DNA from: Pelobates cultripes
Lineage: Eukaryota > Chordata > Amphibia > Anura > Pelobatidae
Direction of reading: 5' to 3'
NCBI GenBank assembly: GCA_933207985.1
Contig: OW240924.1
Coordinates: forward strand, 70,798,742-70,862,741
DNA length: 64,000 bases
Both the position numbers and the translations under genes were made by a program. The notes under the pieces are model-generated. The model was not told the DNA's origin. It searched no databases and saw only the letters and a list, made by a program, of their open reading frames with translations. Each line of letters starts with the position of its first letter. Within the stretch, counting starts at the first letter, position 1. Positions 10,202 through 21,427 of the stretch are shown here, piece by piece.

Positions 10202-11369
10202 GGTGCTGTGTTTTGAAACATTTTATCTTAAATTAAATTATACTATAATACTCCCTCGCATTGGTAGTATTATTAGATTTGGGGGGTCTCTTGGTTGTTT
10301 TTTTGTAAACATAGAAAAAAGAGCAGTTTGCTCACCCTCAACTCTGTGTGTGTGTGTTTTAAATAATCCTTTAATCACCATGCTTTCTTTACTAATGAGG
10401 TCATAATACTCGTGTATCTATGGGTTTATATAGCACATAAGCCAAGCAAGTCCTTGTTCTTTTGGTATTGGTTATTTATTTTATTTTTTAAATATCAGCA
10501 CACAACTTTAAACATCTCCAAGCAGGATTATAACCAGGATTATTAGACCAATGAAATCGCTAGGTAACTACTTTGTAATCTCGTGCACTGTAAGTATTTT
10601 GGTTTTCCCACGTTTATGGTGTGATTTGTTCAACAGGGTGTATGTCTGTTGTTCTGATTTGTGTATGTGCAATAGTGGTGTTCAGACCTAGTTTCAACGT
10701 TGCAATATTTTAATTTGACGTTCTTCATGGATTCCACTAATGAGGAAGTGACGATCAACCAATACCAGAATAAAATAAAAAAAATTATAAAAAAAAAAAA
10801 CACCACAGGGAAAATATTTGAAGTGCAGTAACATTTCTAATGTGGCTGATTTAATGTAAAGTTGTGCAATTCCTTTTCGGTTGATTTGGTATAAAGTTTG
10901 CAATTAACCAACAATTTATTGTTAGAGCGTTACTCTAGACATAGTGGTTATGTCAGTAGTTCCTTGGCCAAGTTCTCCTGTATTGAGGCAAACTGTTTAA
11001 TAACCATTTCCCCTCTTTCCTGCCTAGGTTCCATGAATACTCTTCCAAAAAGTGATGTGCTTCCAGCTTCTGCAAAGCTGCAGGACCCAATCCTGAGGCT
11101 CATTCATTGGCTGAGAGTTTTAGCCAATTGCCTTCAGAGCCAATGAATGGCACACTGTGCATGAAAATTTAAAACCCTTAAATCAAAACCCCCATTATAT
11201 TGTTGAATACTTTTAGAGTAATAACTCATTCCACACCGCATCAATATTTTCTGTTTATAAATAGACTACGATGGCTGAAATTGTGACATTTATGGTTTGC
11301 CATATGTGTTTAATGTCGATGGGGAAACAAACATGACGCATGCATCCCATTCCCTATAGACATTAAACA
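10202..11369. other. AT-rich sequence, no supported gene
   Basis: Only short frames are seen. The patch 10900-11200 has the rough look of a decayed T2-like element (GTTACTCTAGACATAGTGGTT, then GAGGCTCATTCATTGGCTGA), but no clean ends could be placed. Confidence 0.35.
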
Positions 11370-11384
11370 CATAATAGTATTATT

Positions 11385-11501
11385 TTTTTTAATATTCTTT
11401 ATTTTAGTTGTGCAAAAGTTTGACAGACATGCTTGTTTTGCCACGACAGCAAATACAGGTACTTCCAAAGGCATAATACTGTGGCATATAAGAGAACTGC
11501 T
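11385..11501 (-). mobile_element. 117-bp 5'-truncated L1-type retroposon insertion
   Basis: Direct repeats CATAATAGTATTATT at 11370-11384 and 11502-11516 (15 of 15 identical) flank an insert that begins with a T run and TTCTTTATTTTAG, i.e. a poly(A) tail seen from the other strand. A long target duplication together with a poly(A) end is the signature of target-primed reverse transcription by L1-type machinery. The parent element cannot be named from so short a piece. Confidence 0.85.
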
Positions 11502-11768
11502 CATAATAGTATTATTGGAGTATATATGAAGAAAAACTATTCTGCTCTTCACACTAAAAAACAAAACAAAAAACAAAACAAAAAAACAACACTTATCTGT
11601 TTAGAGATTAATTACTCTGTTTGGCTGATGTGCTATTTGCCATTGCTGAACACTTTATGAATATCTGAAGATACTTTCCCTCTGTTGAGGCAGCAGCCAA
11701 AACAAATCTTTATCATTACTAAAGATGTATTTTTTCTGGGTTGAAGTGGACGTTCTAGCAATGCCAAC

Positions 11769-12031
11769 CTAGTATCCAGCACGGACCTCTTCACAAGCAT
11801 CATCATCACAAATAGAATTTGCGTAGTATTCTTTTGGTCCTATATTAAATGCCAGCACAGACCTCCAGGGGTGAGAGCCCCCTCTCAAAAAACAAGCATT
11901 GACAAAGCAAAGGTTACCTGGACCAGTGATGTAGTAAACATCTTTCAGCATGGTTTTAAAGAAAACCCTGTCCCTTGCCAATTCATACAACATTTTTCAC
12001 AAAGCATTACGGCTAATCTTTTACACATATT
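11769..12031 (-). pseudogene. Protein-like decayed ORF, product unrecognised
   Basis: A 74-codon minus-strand frame (11993-11769) contains LYELARDRVFFKTMLKDVYY, which looks like real protein in composition. Upstream, TATCTTTGCAG at about 12032-12041 would be a good splice acceptor, and CAG/GTAACC at 11918/11917 a possible donor. However, no single frame is open across the implied 114-bp exon: one frame covers the first half and another the second, which suggests a one-base indel in a dead exon. I cannot identify a family. It may also be a transposon remnant. Confidence 0.2.
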
Positions 12032-12160
12032 CTGCAAAGATATTGTACAAAAACTCAAACTTTTGCCATGCTACTTGATGAAACTGGAGACTTATCGCAC
12101 TTTGGGAGGGACACACATAAAAGGTTATTTACTAAAGTAAGTTGTTGGAAACTTTGGCCA

Positions 12161-12724
12161 TAAAGGAACGCTATAGGGTCAGGAACACAAACATGTATTC
12201 CTGGCCCTACAGTGTTAAAATCACTATCTAGTCTTCTTAAATACTAAAATCTTACCTTATTTCCAGCGACGCACTGGTCTTGCCCCCGATCTGCCTCCTT
12301 GGCTGACGTATTAAGAAGTGATAATCTCAGCTAAACACAATGCTTTCCCATTGGAAGCATTGGATTGGCTGTGATCATCAATTCTGATGAGGTCAGCCAG
12401 GGAGGCTGGTGGGGCAGAGCCAAACACCACCCTGGCCAATCAGCATTACCTCATAGAGACGCATTGAATCAATGCATCTCTCTGAGGAAAGTTCAGTGTC
12501 TCCATGCACAGCGTGGAAATGCTGAACATCAGCACTGCCCCAGGAAGCTCCTCTAGTCGTCTTCTGAAGGGTGGTCCCTGAAGATATTCCTAGGCTGCAA
12601 TGTAAACACTGCCTTTTCTCTGAAAAGGCAGTGTTTACTGCAAAAAGCCTGCAGGGCCTGACTATACTCACCAGAACAACTACATTAAGCTGTAGTTGTT
12701 CTGCTGAACATAGTGTCCCTTTAA
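12161..12724 (-). mobile_element. Kolobok/T2-type MITE, complete, reversed
   Basis: It starts TAAAGGAACGCTATAGGGTCAGG and ends ATAGTGTCCCTTTAA, with TTAA at 12721-12724. The left target site is mutated to ATAA. The GGGTCAGGAACAC hairpin is on the left and the GAACAACTACATTAAGCTGTAG hairpin on the right, so the element is reversed relative to 4579-5142. Internal blocks match the family throughout. Confidence 0.85.
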
Positions 12725-13489
12725 ATTTCACTTTGAAATTCCTGACAATTCTCACTTTAGTAATGGGCATGATCATATCCAACAATAAGAAAGTAAATGC
12801 CTAGGGCAGGTGTTTGCATACATGTCCAGTGCTCCCTGCTTTATGCAGTTATCTTTTTGGGGGATTTTTTTCTCTGCAATTTTACAAATAAACTGTGTAA
12901 AATAATTTAAATAAATAAACAACATATGCAGGAAATTACCATCTCTCCCCCAACGATACACACCACGTAAGAAGAGTTTTATAGAAGTTGTGCAGATGTT
13001 GGTGTGTGGAAGGTGATTGTCTTTTTATACCAGTGTGAATTTGCACTGCATACATTACAGACACAGCCTGTACATTGCCGCGGGCTCGGTATTCTTGCAC
13101 ACAGAAAGTTGGGCACAAAAACAATAGTCGGCAAGAGTGTTTCAGATCTTCCATATGTTGTGTAACCCATAGTACACTTCTATAGCTGAACTTATGGTTT
13201 CTTATTTAGAGTAAATATTACTTCATAAAGAGGTGATTTAACTACAGAAAAAAAAAAAGTTATTACGAACAAATTTTGCCAATTTGGAAGATTTTGGTAT
13301 CCCAGCAACATTTGTGCCTTCACAAGCATTGTTTTTATTAACAGACTCATGCTAGTGAAATTCTAGAGGTCTAAAAATATAATAAAACAATGGCATGTAA
13401 GGACAGTAGTGCATAGTGGTAATGCCCTTATGTAAATGCAATAAAAAGCTCTTCTTGGTCTCATGATGGACTCAATTATTAATTTTTTT
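12725..13489. other. No recognised gene or element
   Basis: AT-rich, with short overlapping frames on the minus strand at 12936-13170 that share no domain or coding bias I can see. Confidence 0.35.
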
Positions 13490-15420
13490 TAATTCTTCAT
13501 TTTTGTAGTGCATAAGCTTTGAACAGATGCATATGAGGTACCCCAAACAGTTGAACATAGAGGTACATGGTAGATCTAGCACATTTTTTGTAAGGATAGG
13601 TTAGGTGATAAACAATATAGGTTTTCATCGCTTAGGCATTTTCATAACACTGTGTAACAGCGCTTTACTATCTACTATCTAGTCATGAAATTATTATGCG
13701 GTGTCAAGAGCTAGTGTGTGAATACAAGCTAAGTTTAAGGATGAGTTTACAACGTTTATAGGTACATGCAAATAAACTAAGTGCTGCAAGATTGGGATAT
13801 GACGTGCTCTACGCTAACTTAGGTTCCATGCTAATGGCAGGTAGGTGTTTATATCCAATTATATCGGCATAGCCTTAGAGTAGCGGCACGTTTTGTTAAC
13901 GATGTAGGCAATATAAACATAAAAATATAAACAGGCTTCATTTCACATTCCTAAAGTCAAACAAAGATAATACTTTGGAGGTTAACCAGACACAGGCGTT
14001 GAGCAGCGAGTCCGCTACTTAGACAGGCTTGGTCTGCCATGGTGTTAGAGCATCGTTTAAGTGTTAGCTTTACCCAGAGACTATACACAATGCCACATCA
14101 GTGCAGTCAAGCGGGAAATAAACTCAGAATTGGCACTTTCATGGCATGGACTTGGCTGCACGGTTTTATAGAACGTGTATACAAGTTTATGCATGTATTC
14201 CTGACATTTAACTTAAAGTTTAAGCTGAGTAGTTAGTTTATGTGTCAATATGTACTGCTGGGCACTGGTAAAAAATAAATAAATAAATAAAAAGGTGAGT
14301 GAGAAGGAAGTCCCTAGGTATAGTAATAACAAAATAACAAGCGCCCTCCTAGATTGTAAGGCGATAGACCAGATTGTGTGAAGGCAGGTATGCTAAACTA
14401 ACTGTCACAGTTAAACTAACCGCTACAGCGAAGGTATACACAACATTTGTTGGGTGTAACACGGAGGCATGTTAGTGGTACACATTAGACACAGTCAGAT
14501 GAGCGTAACCTCGGAAGAGAGTCTCAATGTGTGAGTGTGTACGACATACTGGTAGGCTCATGCGCCAGTCATCCGGCCAGCCTGCACCTCCTGGTCGAGG
14601 GCTGATGTGTCTACCGTATCGCAGCCTCAGCTGATGCCCCGCTTGTGTTGGCGTGCTATAGCTGTGGCGGGCGGCAGATCTAAGTCCCTTCTTGTGGAGC
14701 AAGGTGGCTGTCCTAAAGAGGTAATTCCCTTTGTGAAGGTGCCATGATGGTGTACCTGATGACGGGGGAGTGTTCAGTCCTCCTGTGTGGATTGCCGTCC
14801 GGCCTTGGCGTTCCCCGCCTGATATGTGGTTGCTATTCTGCCTGGTATAACCATGCTCTAGGTTTTTCCGTTGGCGGCGGTGTGGGCCTCGCCGCTTGAT
14901 GTGAGTCACCACTGGGCGCCGAGCTGCATGTCCGCCGTCGGGATTCCAGAGCGTTTTTTGCAGGCATGTAGGGCTTCAGGGTTCATACGCCGTGCCGTGG
15001 CTTCAGATGGCTGTTGCTTATCCACTTTCATGGTCTCACTATCTCTGTCATTGTATGCTGCTTGAGGGGTCGTCCTTGTGCTGAGAAGGCTCAGGCCTTC
15101 TGCGGCCTCCATCACCACGGTCTCTCCCCAGATGCCTGGCCTGCGGTGCCAACATCGGGGCCTCTAGCTGTCGCCAGAATCGCTGGAATGCTTGGTCCAG
15201 TCTGCTTATTGTGTTGTCCAGCGATCCCAGGAGGTCCGGCTCTGCTTTGCGCGGTTCAAGCCTCTGTATCGAGAGGTCGTCGTCCAGGCACTGTTCAAAG
15301 GTTTCCAGCAGGCCGTAAGTCATAGGCCTGGCGGTCGCCATCTTGGCTGAGACTGGGTCGGGTGAGTTCCCTAATGTCAGTTGTCATTGTATGGTAAAGC
15401 CTGTTGGTCTGTCGATTGTG
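13490..15420 (-). mobile_element. Probable minus-strand retroelement with a broken ORF
   Basis: A T-rich block at 13490-13510 resembles a reversed poly(A) end. About 1 kb further on lies a GC-richer region with long minus-strand frames (15341-14472). Just upstream of the first ATG (15341) is the context GCCAAGATGGCG, similar to the AAGATGG start region of the L1 at 63.15 kb. The unity of this block is an inference. I found no flanking duplication and no reverse transcriptase motif, so it could be a nonautonomous or internally deleted element. Confidence 0.4.
14472..15341 (-). pseudogene. Frameshifted repeat-borne ORF
   Basis: Three overlapping minus-strand frames follow each other: 15341-15048 (97 codons), 15118-14906 (70) and 14912-14472 (146). 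The first and third are in the same register, and the middle one bridges them, which is what two compensating indels in one ORF of about 290 codons would produce. The first part is acidic and contains DNTISRLDQAFQRFWRQLE, a likely short coiled coil. The last part is rich in Arg, His and Gly. From memory, similar ORFs are common in anuran repeats, but I cannot name the family. Confidence 0.4.
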
Positions 15421-15834
15421 CCGGGATATCCCTCACCGGCAAGGGGGGGAAATGGGGTCCCAGGCTCTTCAGCGACGTCCCGCGTGGCAGCTCCCACGCT
15501 TGCAGCCGCAGGTAGGCCTCTACTCTGTGTCCGCTCCAGCAGTCTGAGCACTGCAGTCCGCCCAGATGAGTTTCAGGGTAACACCGATGCTCTTTTGCTT
15601 CAAATTAGTAGGTTCGTCGAGTTTTATCAGTTTTTAGACACTTATTTGCAGGAGCTCTGGTTTAGTGCGTCCAGTCTGCTCGGCGGTCAGGCCCTGCCCC
15701 CCAATTGGTTAGTTTTACTACATCCAAAACGGGTTACAATAACTTATAGAGAAGTTCAACATTTCAGCCTGCAACTGGAGCTATTATTAAGACACATACA
15801 GAGTTATTCATTAAAATAGGAATTTGTTAGAAAA

Positions 15835-16117
15835 TTAAAGGGACACTATAGTCACCAGAACAACTACAGCTTAATGTAGTTGTTCTGGTAAGTATAATAG
15901 CTCCCTTCAGGCATTTATGGCCTTAGATGGCCACTGGAGGGGCTTCCTGGGTCATTGCTGCACAGTAAGCAGCCTTGCCGTTCAGCGTCCCCACTCCCTG
16001 CATGGAGACACTGAATTTTCCTCATAAAGATGCATTGATTCAATGCATCTCTATGAGGAGGTGTTGATTGGCGTTTGGTCCCACCCCTTTGCCGATTTTA
16101 GCCAATCCAATGCTTTT
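15835..16117 (+). mobile_element. Kolobok/T2-type MITE, left half
   Basis: TTAA at 15835-15838 is followed by AGGGACACTATAGTCACC. The left terminal hairpin is nearly perfect here: CACCAGAACAACTACA pairs with TGTAGTTGTTCTGGT across a short loop. The family text stops soon after CCAATCCAATGCTTTTCCC, so the right end is lost. Confidence 0.8.
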
Positions 16118-16338
16118 CCCAAGACAGATGGGCTCAAACACTCAAAAAATAAAAATAAATTAGAAATGAAATGACTCTGAATGTGATTGTTTATTGTAAG
16201 TGGCTTGACTACAAAAAACAATAAAATATGCCTTTCTGGTTTGACATTAAAAGATAATTGGTTTATTGGGTACCACAAGTTTCACACAGGGCTTCTGATT
16301 TACAGTTAGTGGTCCTCTACAAATGTCCTTTTTTGAGC

Positions 16339-16511
16339 ATAAAAAGGCACTATAGGCATTAAGACAACTTTAGCTTAATGAAGCAGTTTTTGTGTATAGA
16401 TCATGTCCCTGCAGTCTCACTGCTCAATTCTCTGCCATTTAGGAGTAAAACCACTTTGCTTATGCAGTGCTAGGCACATCTACCCTGGCTGTGACTAACA
16501 CAGACCAGTGG
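16339..16511 (+). mobile_element. Second-type T2-like MITE, left part
   Basis: ATAAAAAGGCACTATAGGCATT followed by GTATAGATCATGTCCCTGCA and CTGCCATTTAGGAGT matches the left part of the complete element at 42283-42833, not the commoner subfamily. It ends where a GC-rich sequence, CAGTGGCGTACTAAGG, begins. Confidence 0.65.
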
Positions 16512-17085
16512 CGTACTAAGGGGGGGGCGGGGGGTGCGGTCCGCCCCGGGTGCCAGCCGGGTGGGGGGTGCCATGGCCAGCCCCGCCGCCCCNNNNNNNN
16601 NNNNNNNNNNNNNNNNNNNNNNNNNNNNNNNNNNNNNNNNNNNNNNNNNNNNNNNNNNNNNNNNNNNNNNNNNNNNNNNNNNNNNNNNNNNNGGGGGTGA
16701 AAAAGGAGAAAGAGGGGGTGAGAAAGAGGAGAAAGGGAGGGTGAGAAGGGAGGGTGAGAAAGAGGAGAAAGGGGGGTGAGAGAGGAGAAAGGGGGGGTGA
16801 GAAGAGAAAGGAGGGGGGGAGAGAAAGAGAAAGGAGGGGGGTGAGAAAGGAGAGGGGGGTGAGAGAGAAATTAGGAGGGGGAAGAGAAATTAGGAGGGAG
16901 GGAGAGATATTAGGAGGAGGGAGAGATATTAGAGAAATTAGGGGGGGGAGAAATTGAAATTAGGAGGGGGGAAGAGATATTAGGAGGGGGGAAAGAGAAA
17001 TTAGGGGGGGAGAGAAATTAGGAGGGGGTGAGAAAGAGAAATTGGGAGGAGGAGAAGGAAATTGGAGCGGGAGGAGAGATTGACA
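16505..17085. repeat. GA-rich tandem array around an assembly gap
   Basis: After CAGTGGCGTACTAAGGGGGG and a GC-rich patch, the sequence enters the N gap. It resumes as an array of GGGGTGAGAAAGAGGAGAAA-type units that change into AAATTAGGAGGGGGG-type units. The start resembles the end of a hAT-like element, but no matching opposite end with a target duplication was found. Confidence 0.7.
16593..16692. other. 100-base assembly gap (N)
   Basis: Exactly 100 N characters interrupt a GA-rich tandem array. A round 100 is commonly a placeholder for a gap of unknown size, so the true array length is not known. Frames crossing it are meaningless. Confidence 0.99.
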
Positions 17086-17089
17086 TTCA

Positions 17090-17350
17090 TCACATACACA
17101 CAATGCACCCCTTGCACACAGAAAAACACACAATGCATTACACACACAGACACACATACACAAGCAATGCAACCGTTACACACAATGCATCCCTTACACA
17201 CACAGAAACACACAATGCATTCATTACACACACTCAATGCACCCCTTACACACATTAATGCATCCCATACATACACAGAAACACACCTTGCAGCCCTTAC
17301 ACATACAAACACAATTTCACACAATGCATTCCTTACACACATATCAGGAC
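17090..17350. repeat. CA-rich minisatellite
   Basis: Units of the form ACACACAATGCATTCCTTAC of about 25-35 bp repeat here with variable CACA length. The frames that run through it on both strands reflect the repeat and are not genes. Confidence 0.85.
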
Positions 17351-17641
17351 ATCCCCTACACACTCCACCCCCTGTGAACAAACTCATTGGTGGAACATGA
17401 AGGTGGACCCTGGGACCCACACCTTGAGCTGTGTAAAGGACCCCCCAAAAAATGGAGCTGCTTCCCGTTCTCCCAGAACATTGATTTTTGTGACCACAGT
17501 TACAAACCGCCTCCAGAAAGCCTGTTCTGCACCAGACCAGTGGAGCCAGACTGCAGCTAGAGCCCATCATCATCCCTCATCTGGTTGTAAGTAGGCAATC
17601 TAGTATATTATTCGTGGCACTAAGCTCTAATTTACCTCACA

Positions 17642-17712
17642 TTAAAGAAACACTATAGTCCCCAGAACCACTTCAGCTTAATGTAGTGGTTCTGGTGTCT
17701 ATAGCCTGGCGG
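17642..17712 (+). mobile_element. Kolobok/T2-type MITE, left-end fragment
   Basis: TTAAAGAAACACTATAGTCC and the hairpin CCAGAACCACTTCAGC / TAGTGGTTCTGG are the left terminus of the family. The rest is missing. Confidence 0.7.
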
Positions 17713-17834
17713 CACTGCAGCACTGGCGTTAGTTAACATGGCAAATCATATGGGTGGGGCATTTTGATGTCACATGGGAGGGGGGGCAAACTTTACTTTT
17801 GCCTAGAGCGGCAAAAATCCTTGCACCGGCCCTG
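17713..17834. mobile_element. hAT-like element, right-end fragment
   Basis: The text GGCAAAAATCCTTGCACCGGCCCTG ends in the CCGGCCCTG terminus used by the hAT-like elements at 7455 and 27517. Its left terminus cannot be placed, so the extent is uncertain. Confidence 0.5.
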
Positions 17835-17929
17835 GCTGGAGGGGGCTGTGGCCGCACAGTGTCCCATGGTAGTTAGGGTGCCGTGTCAGTACAGCTCACA
17901 CAAGCAAACAGCTGATAAACTGGCCGCAC

Positions 17930-18250
17930 GGAGGAAATGTGTATGTGTGACTGTCTGCCTGTGACTGTATGTGACTGTCTGCCTGTAACTGAGTGTGTGA
18001 CTGTCTGTAACTGAGTGTGTGACTGTCTGTAAATGTGTGTGGGGGGCTGCAGGGATTTTGTAGAAGGGGCGGGGGTTTTGTATTGGGACAGGAGTCTTTA
18101 TAAGGGGGGATAAGCATGGGATTTGTGGAAGGGGGTTGCGGGGGTTTTGTAGACGAGGAAGTACAGGATTTGTAGAAGGGACAGGACAGAGGTTTTGTAG
18201 GAGGGGCAGGACAGGACAAGGGTTTTGTAGGAGGGGCTGACAGCGGTTTT
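17930..18250. repeat. Two short tandem arrays
   Basis: A TGTGTGACTGTCTG-type array (about 17940-18045) is followed by GGGGTTTTGTAGAAGGGGC-type repeats (about 18050-18250). The minus-strand frames through them (up to 122 codons) are repeat artefacts. Confidence 0.75.
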
Positions 18251-18305
18251 GCAAAGTTTACAAATTGTAAAAAAAAAGTAATAAAAAAATGTTTTCATTT
18301 AAATG

Positions 18306-18390
18306 TTAAAGGGACACTTTAGTCACCAGAACAACTACAGCTTATTGAATTTGTTCTGGTGAGTAGAATCATTACCTTCAGGCTTTTTGC
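18306..18390 (+). mobile_element. T2-type MITE split by an insertion, left piece
   Basis: TTAA at 18306-18309 starts the left terminus of a T2 MITE. Its first 70 bases differ from copy 1 (4579-4648) at seven places. From 18375 on the sequence becomes virtually identical to copy 1. I read the first part as the resident MITE, continued at 20265-20766. The two pieces together give about 587 bp, close to the 564 bp of the complete element at 4579-5142. Confidence 0.75.
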
Positions 18391-20256
18391 AGTGATCACT
18401 GTTTTTTTTCACGAAAAATGCAGTGTTTACATTACAGCCTTGTGATACCTCCACTGGCCACTCCTCAGGTGGCTGCTGGAGGTGCTTCCTGGGGCAGTGC
18501 TGCCAAGTGTGACTGACATTCAGTGTCTCCACCCTCTGCATGCAGACACTGAACTTTCCTCATAAAGATGCATAGATTCAATGTATCTCTACGAGGAGAT
18601 GCTGAATGGCCAGGGCTGTGTTTGACTCGTGCTGGCTCATTGACAGTCTCAGCCAATCTTATGTGAAAGCATTGTGATGGGTTGAGAGAATCACTTCTAA
18701 TGATGATAGCCAAGCAGGTAGATTAGGGGAGCCAGCAGCAGACTTGACTAAAAGTAAGATTTCACTATATTTAGGGGGGCATGGGGGACTAAGGGTGCTG
18801 GATGGTGGTTTTAACACTATAGGGTCAGGAATACAGCTTTGTGTTCCTGACCCTATAGTGTTCCTTTAAGGTCAAAAATGGTTTTCCAAATTTCGGATGC
18901 CATTATTCCAAAGTATTCTGAAGTAAAAGCAGCTTAAAGATACAAATTAATAAATAAAGGTATATTTCTTTTTCGTGGAAGGTCCACTCAAATGCATGGA
19001 GGGGTTCCCGGAACACACGCCACCTTTGTGACTGATGCACGTCAGCGCGGAGACAGGCACAGACGACCGTGGCAGCTCATGTACAAACGCCATGGCCGAG
19101 GACAGATGCTGATCCAAAGCTACACCACACTTATTGCTACACCCCGCCGAGGTGCCCCTGCTTGGAGCGCCGACTTTGCAAGTGCAGTCCACGTGCATCA
19201 AGGTTGTCCCAGAGGCTCGATCCTATGGCACGCTATTGCTGGACTCATGTAGACATTCAGCAGGGACACAACTCTAGTCAGGGATTGTGGGGTTCCCCTT
19301 CATAACTTGGCACATGCAGGCCTCCATTGTTGTGTTTCCCCAACCTAAGGTGTAGGCTAGATAAAAGCAAGCTTACATGGGCAGCACTCACCTAATCCCG
19401 ATCACAAACCTTTTGGGAACCCGCTATGTTTTGTTGCCCACCAGATGATTTTATGACCCATTGATGCTACCACGTTTATATAGTCTTTCAACATATACAT
19501 GAGTCAGTTTATCTACAAGTCTCCACCTCATGTGCCTCAGTATAGTATCAAAACATTGACCCAGTGGTTCCCTACATCAAGTAAATCACGTCTCTCAAAC
19601 ACTCACTCCTGTACGTCATGTTAGATAACTTATATATGCTGATTTTCAATTGCAATGCTTCTGTCAAATGTTAATGTGAATGTGCCTGCTTCTGCTATCG
19701 TGGCAATGAAGACATACTTGTATTTATAAGCACAACAAAAATAAAGAACTAAAAAAAACAAAAACTATACATGGAAAAAGAAGCCTTAATTTTGATCTTT
19801 CAGCTGTTTAGTAGATAGTTCCCTAATTTGATATCCTATCCATACGTGGTATTGCTTTTTAAAAAAAATTTTTAAGGATACCAAATCAAGGAGCTATTTG
19901 CTAATTTGGTATGCTTAAATAGGGCAATCTCACACAAGGGACTCCATTTAGGGAATTATCTACTAAACTGTTGAATAGCAAAAATAAAAGCCTATTTTCT
20001 TACATGTGCTCTTTCAGTTGTTTAGTAGATTAGTCCCTAGTTTGGTATCCTCAAAATAGCAACCTCACATGAGGGTATCAAATTAGGGAGCTATCTACTA
20101 AACAGCTGGAAGAGCAAAATAAAAAGCCATTTTCCCTAAATGTGCTATTTGAGTTGCTTTGCAGAGAAGTCCCTAATTCCCTAATTTGCTATCTTGAAAA
20201 CGAATGGTTAAGAAATTATTTATTTGTATTCATTCCAAATTTGTTTGTTTCTCAGA
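18375..20256. repeat. 1.88-kb duplicated segment, copy 2
   Basis: Near-identical to 4648-6529 (about five differences seen by eye). It sits inside a T2 MITE. The 12-mer CAGGCTTTTTGC at 18379-18390 marks its left border, and CAGACTTTTTGC at 20253-20264 its right border, where the resident MITE resumes. All short frames within it also occur in copy 1 and none looks coding. Confidence 0.9.
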
Positions 20257-20264
20257 CTTTTTGC

Positions 20265-20766
20265 TGTGAACACTGTCTTTTCAGAGGAAAGGCAGTGTTT
20301 ACAGTACAGCCTAGGGATAACAACTGACTACTCCTCACATGGCTACTAGAGGTGCTTCCTGCGGCAGTGAAAAGACACTGTCATTCAGTGTTTCCACCCT
20401 CTGCATTGAGACACTGAACTTTCCTCATAGAGATGCCTTGATTCCATGCATCTCTATGAGGAGATGCTGATTGACCAGGGTTGTGTTTGGCTTGTGCTGG
20501 CTCTGCCCTGATCTGACTACTTGACAAGCTCAGCCAATCCAATGTTTTCCTATGTAAAAGCATTGTGATTAGCTGAGATCACCACTTCTGATGTCAGTCA
20601 AGGAGGCAGATCAGGGGCAGAGCTAGCAGCAGCAGACTGAAATAAAGGTAAGATTTTACTATGTTCGGGGGGGGGAGGGGGGCAAGAAGGATTTTTTCAT
20701 AGTATTTTTAAAACAATAGAGTCAGGAATACATGCTTGTGTTTCTGACCCTATTGTGTTCCTTTAA
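20265..20766 (+). mobile_element. T2-type MITE split by an insertion, right piece
   Basis: The family interior starts at TGTGAACACTGTCTTTTC, runs through GCATCTCTATGAGGAGATGC and AGATCAGGGGCAGAGC, and ends CTATTGTGTTCCTTTAA with TTAA at 20763-20766. It lacks the first ~85 bases of the element, which are found 1.88 kb upstream at 18306-18390. Confidence 0.8.
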
Positions 20767-21221
20767 ATATTAGAATTGGATTCTATATAATTATTTTATA
20801 TAGTGTTGATAAATTCTGTAATAAAAACAGGGGAGTAGGTGTAGTTCTTCAGTAATCCTTGACAAGGTATATGTGAAGAGAACCAGAGAAGAAATAATAG
20901 TGTAGTATTTAAAACTGTAGTGGTTATAAGTAAAATAAAAGATATGCACTCACACATTCCTGGAGCTTCAATACAGCTCCAGTGTATGCGCCTGGGCGGA
21001 ATAATCCCCGCCTATGGATCAAGTGCAGAGGCAATTCTTCAAGTTATAGGTGTGCTAGGGGGTATCCTTATAAAATCAAACCAATAAAAATCGTATATGG
21101 TGAGGTATGTAGAGCTATGAAGCAAATTCTGTAATGCTTTATTCCATAATGTTTTAACAACCTAGTTTGAGCGACAAGTAAACAAATACTGTAAGTAGTT
21201 TTGAAAATCTTTATTTAAGAT
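20767..21221. other. Unclassified repeat-like sequence, no gene
   Basis: A patch at 20935-21010 with GATATGCACTCACACATTCC and GGGCGGAATAATCCCCGC resembles text near 39300-39350 (GCGCACGGGTGGAATTATCC). This suggests a shared unnamed repeat. Confidence 0.4.
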
Positions 21222-21427
21222 AATGGAAAAGCATTGTGATTGTCTGAGAGCACCGCTTCTGATATCAGCCAAGGAGGCAGATCAGAGCAGAGCCAGCAGC
21301 AGCAGACTGGAATAAAGGTAAGATTTTACTATATTCGGGAGAGGGGGAACAGCAGGGTGAGATAGTTTTTAATACTATAAGGTCAGGAATACATGTTTGT
21401 GTTCCTGATCCTATAGTTTTGCTTTAA
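21222..21427 (+). mobile_element. Kolobok/T2-type MITE, right part
   Basis: It begins inside the family at GAAAAGCATTGTGATTGTC and ends CTATAGTTTTGCTTTAA with TTAA at 21424-21427. The right hairpin CTATAAGGTCAGGAATACA is present. It is close to the right piece at 20265-20766. Confidence 0.8.

Noticed and set aside
17062..17573. Plus (112) and minus (190) codon frames
   Set aside because: Both cross a CA-rich minisatellite and overlap each other.
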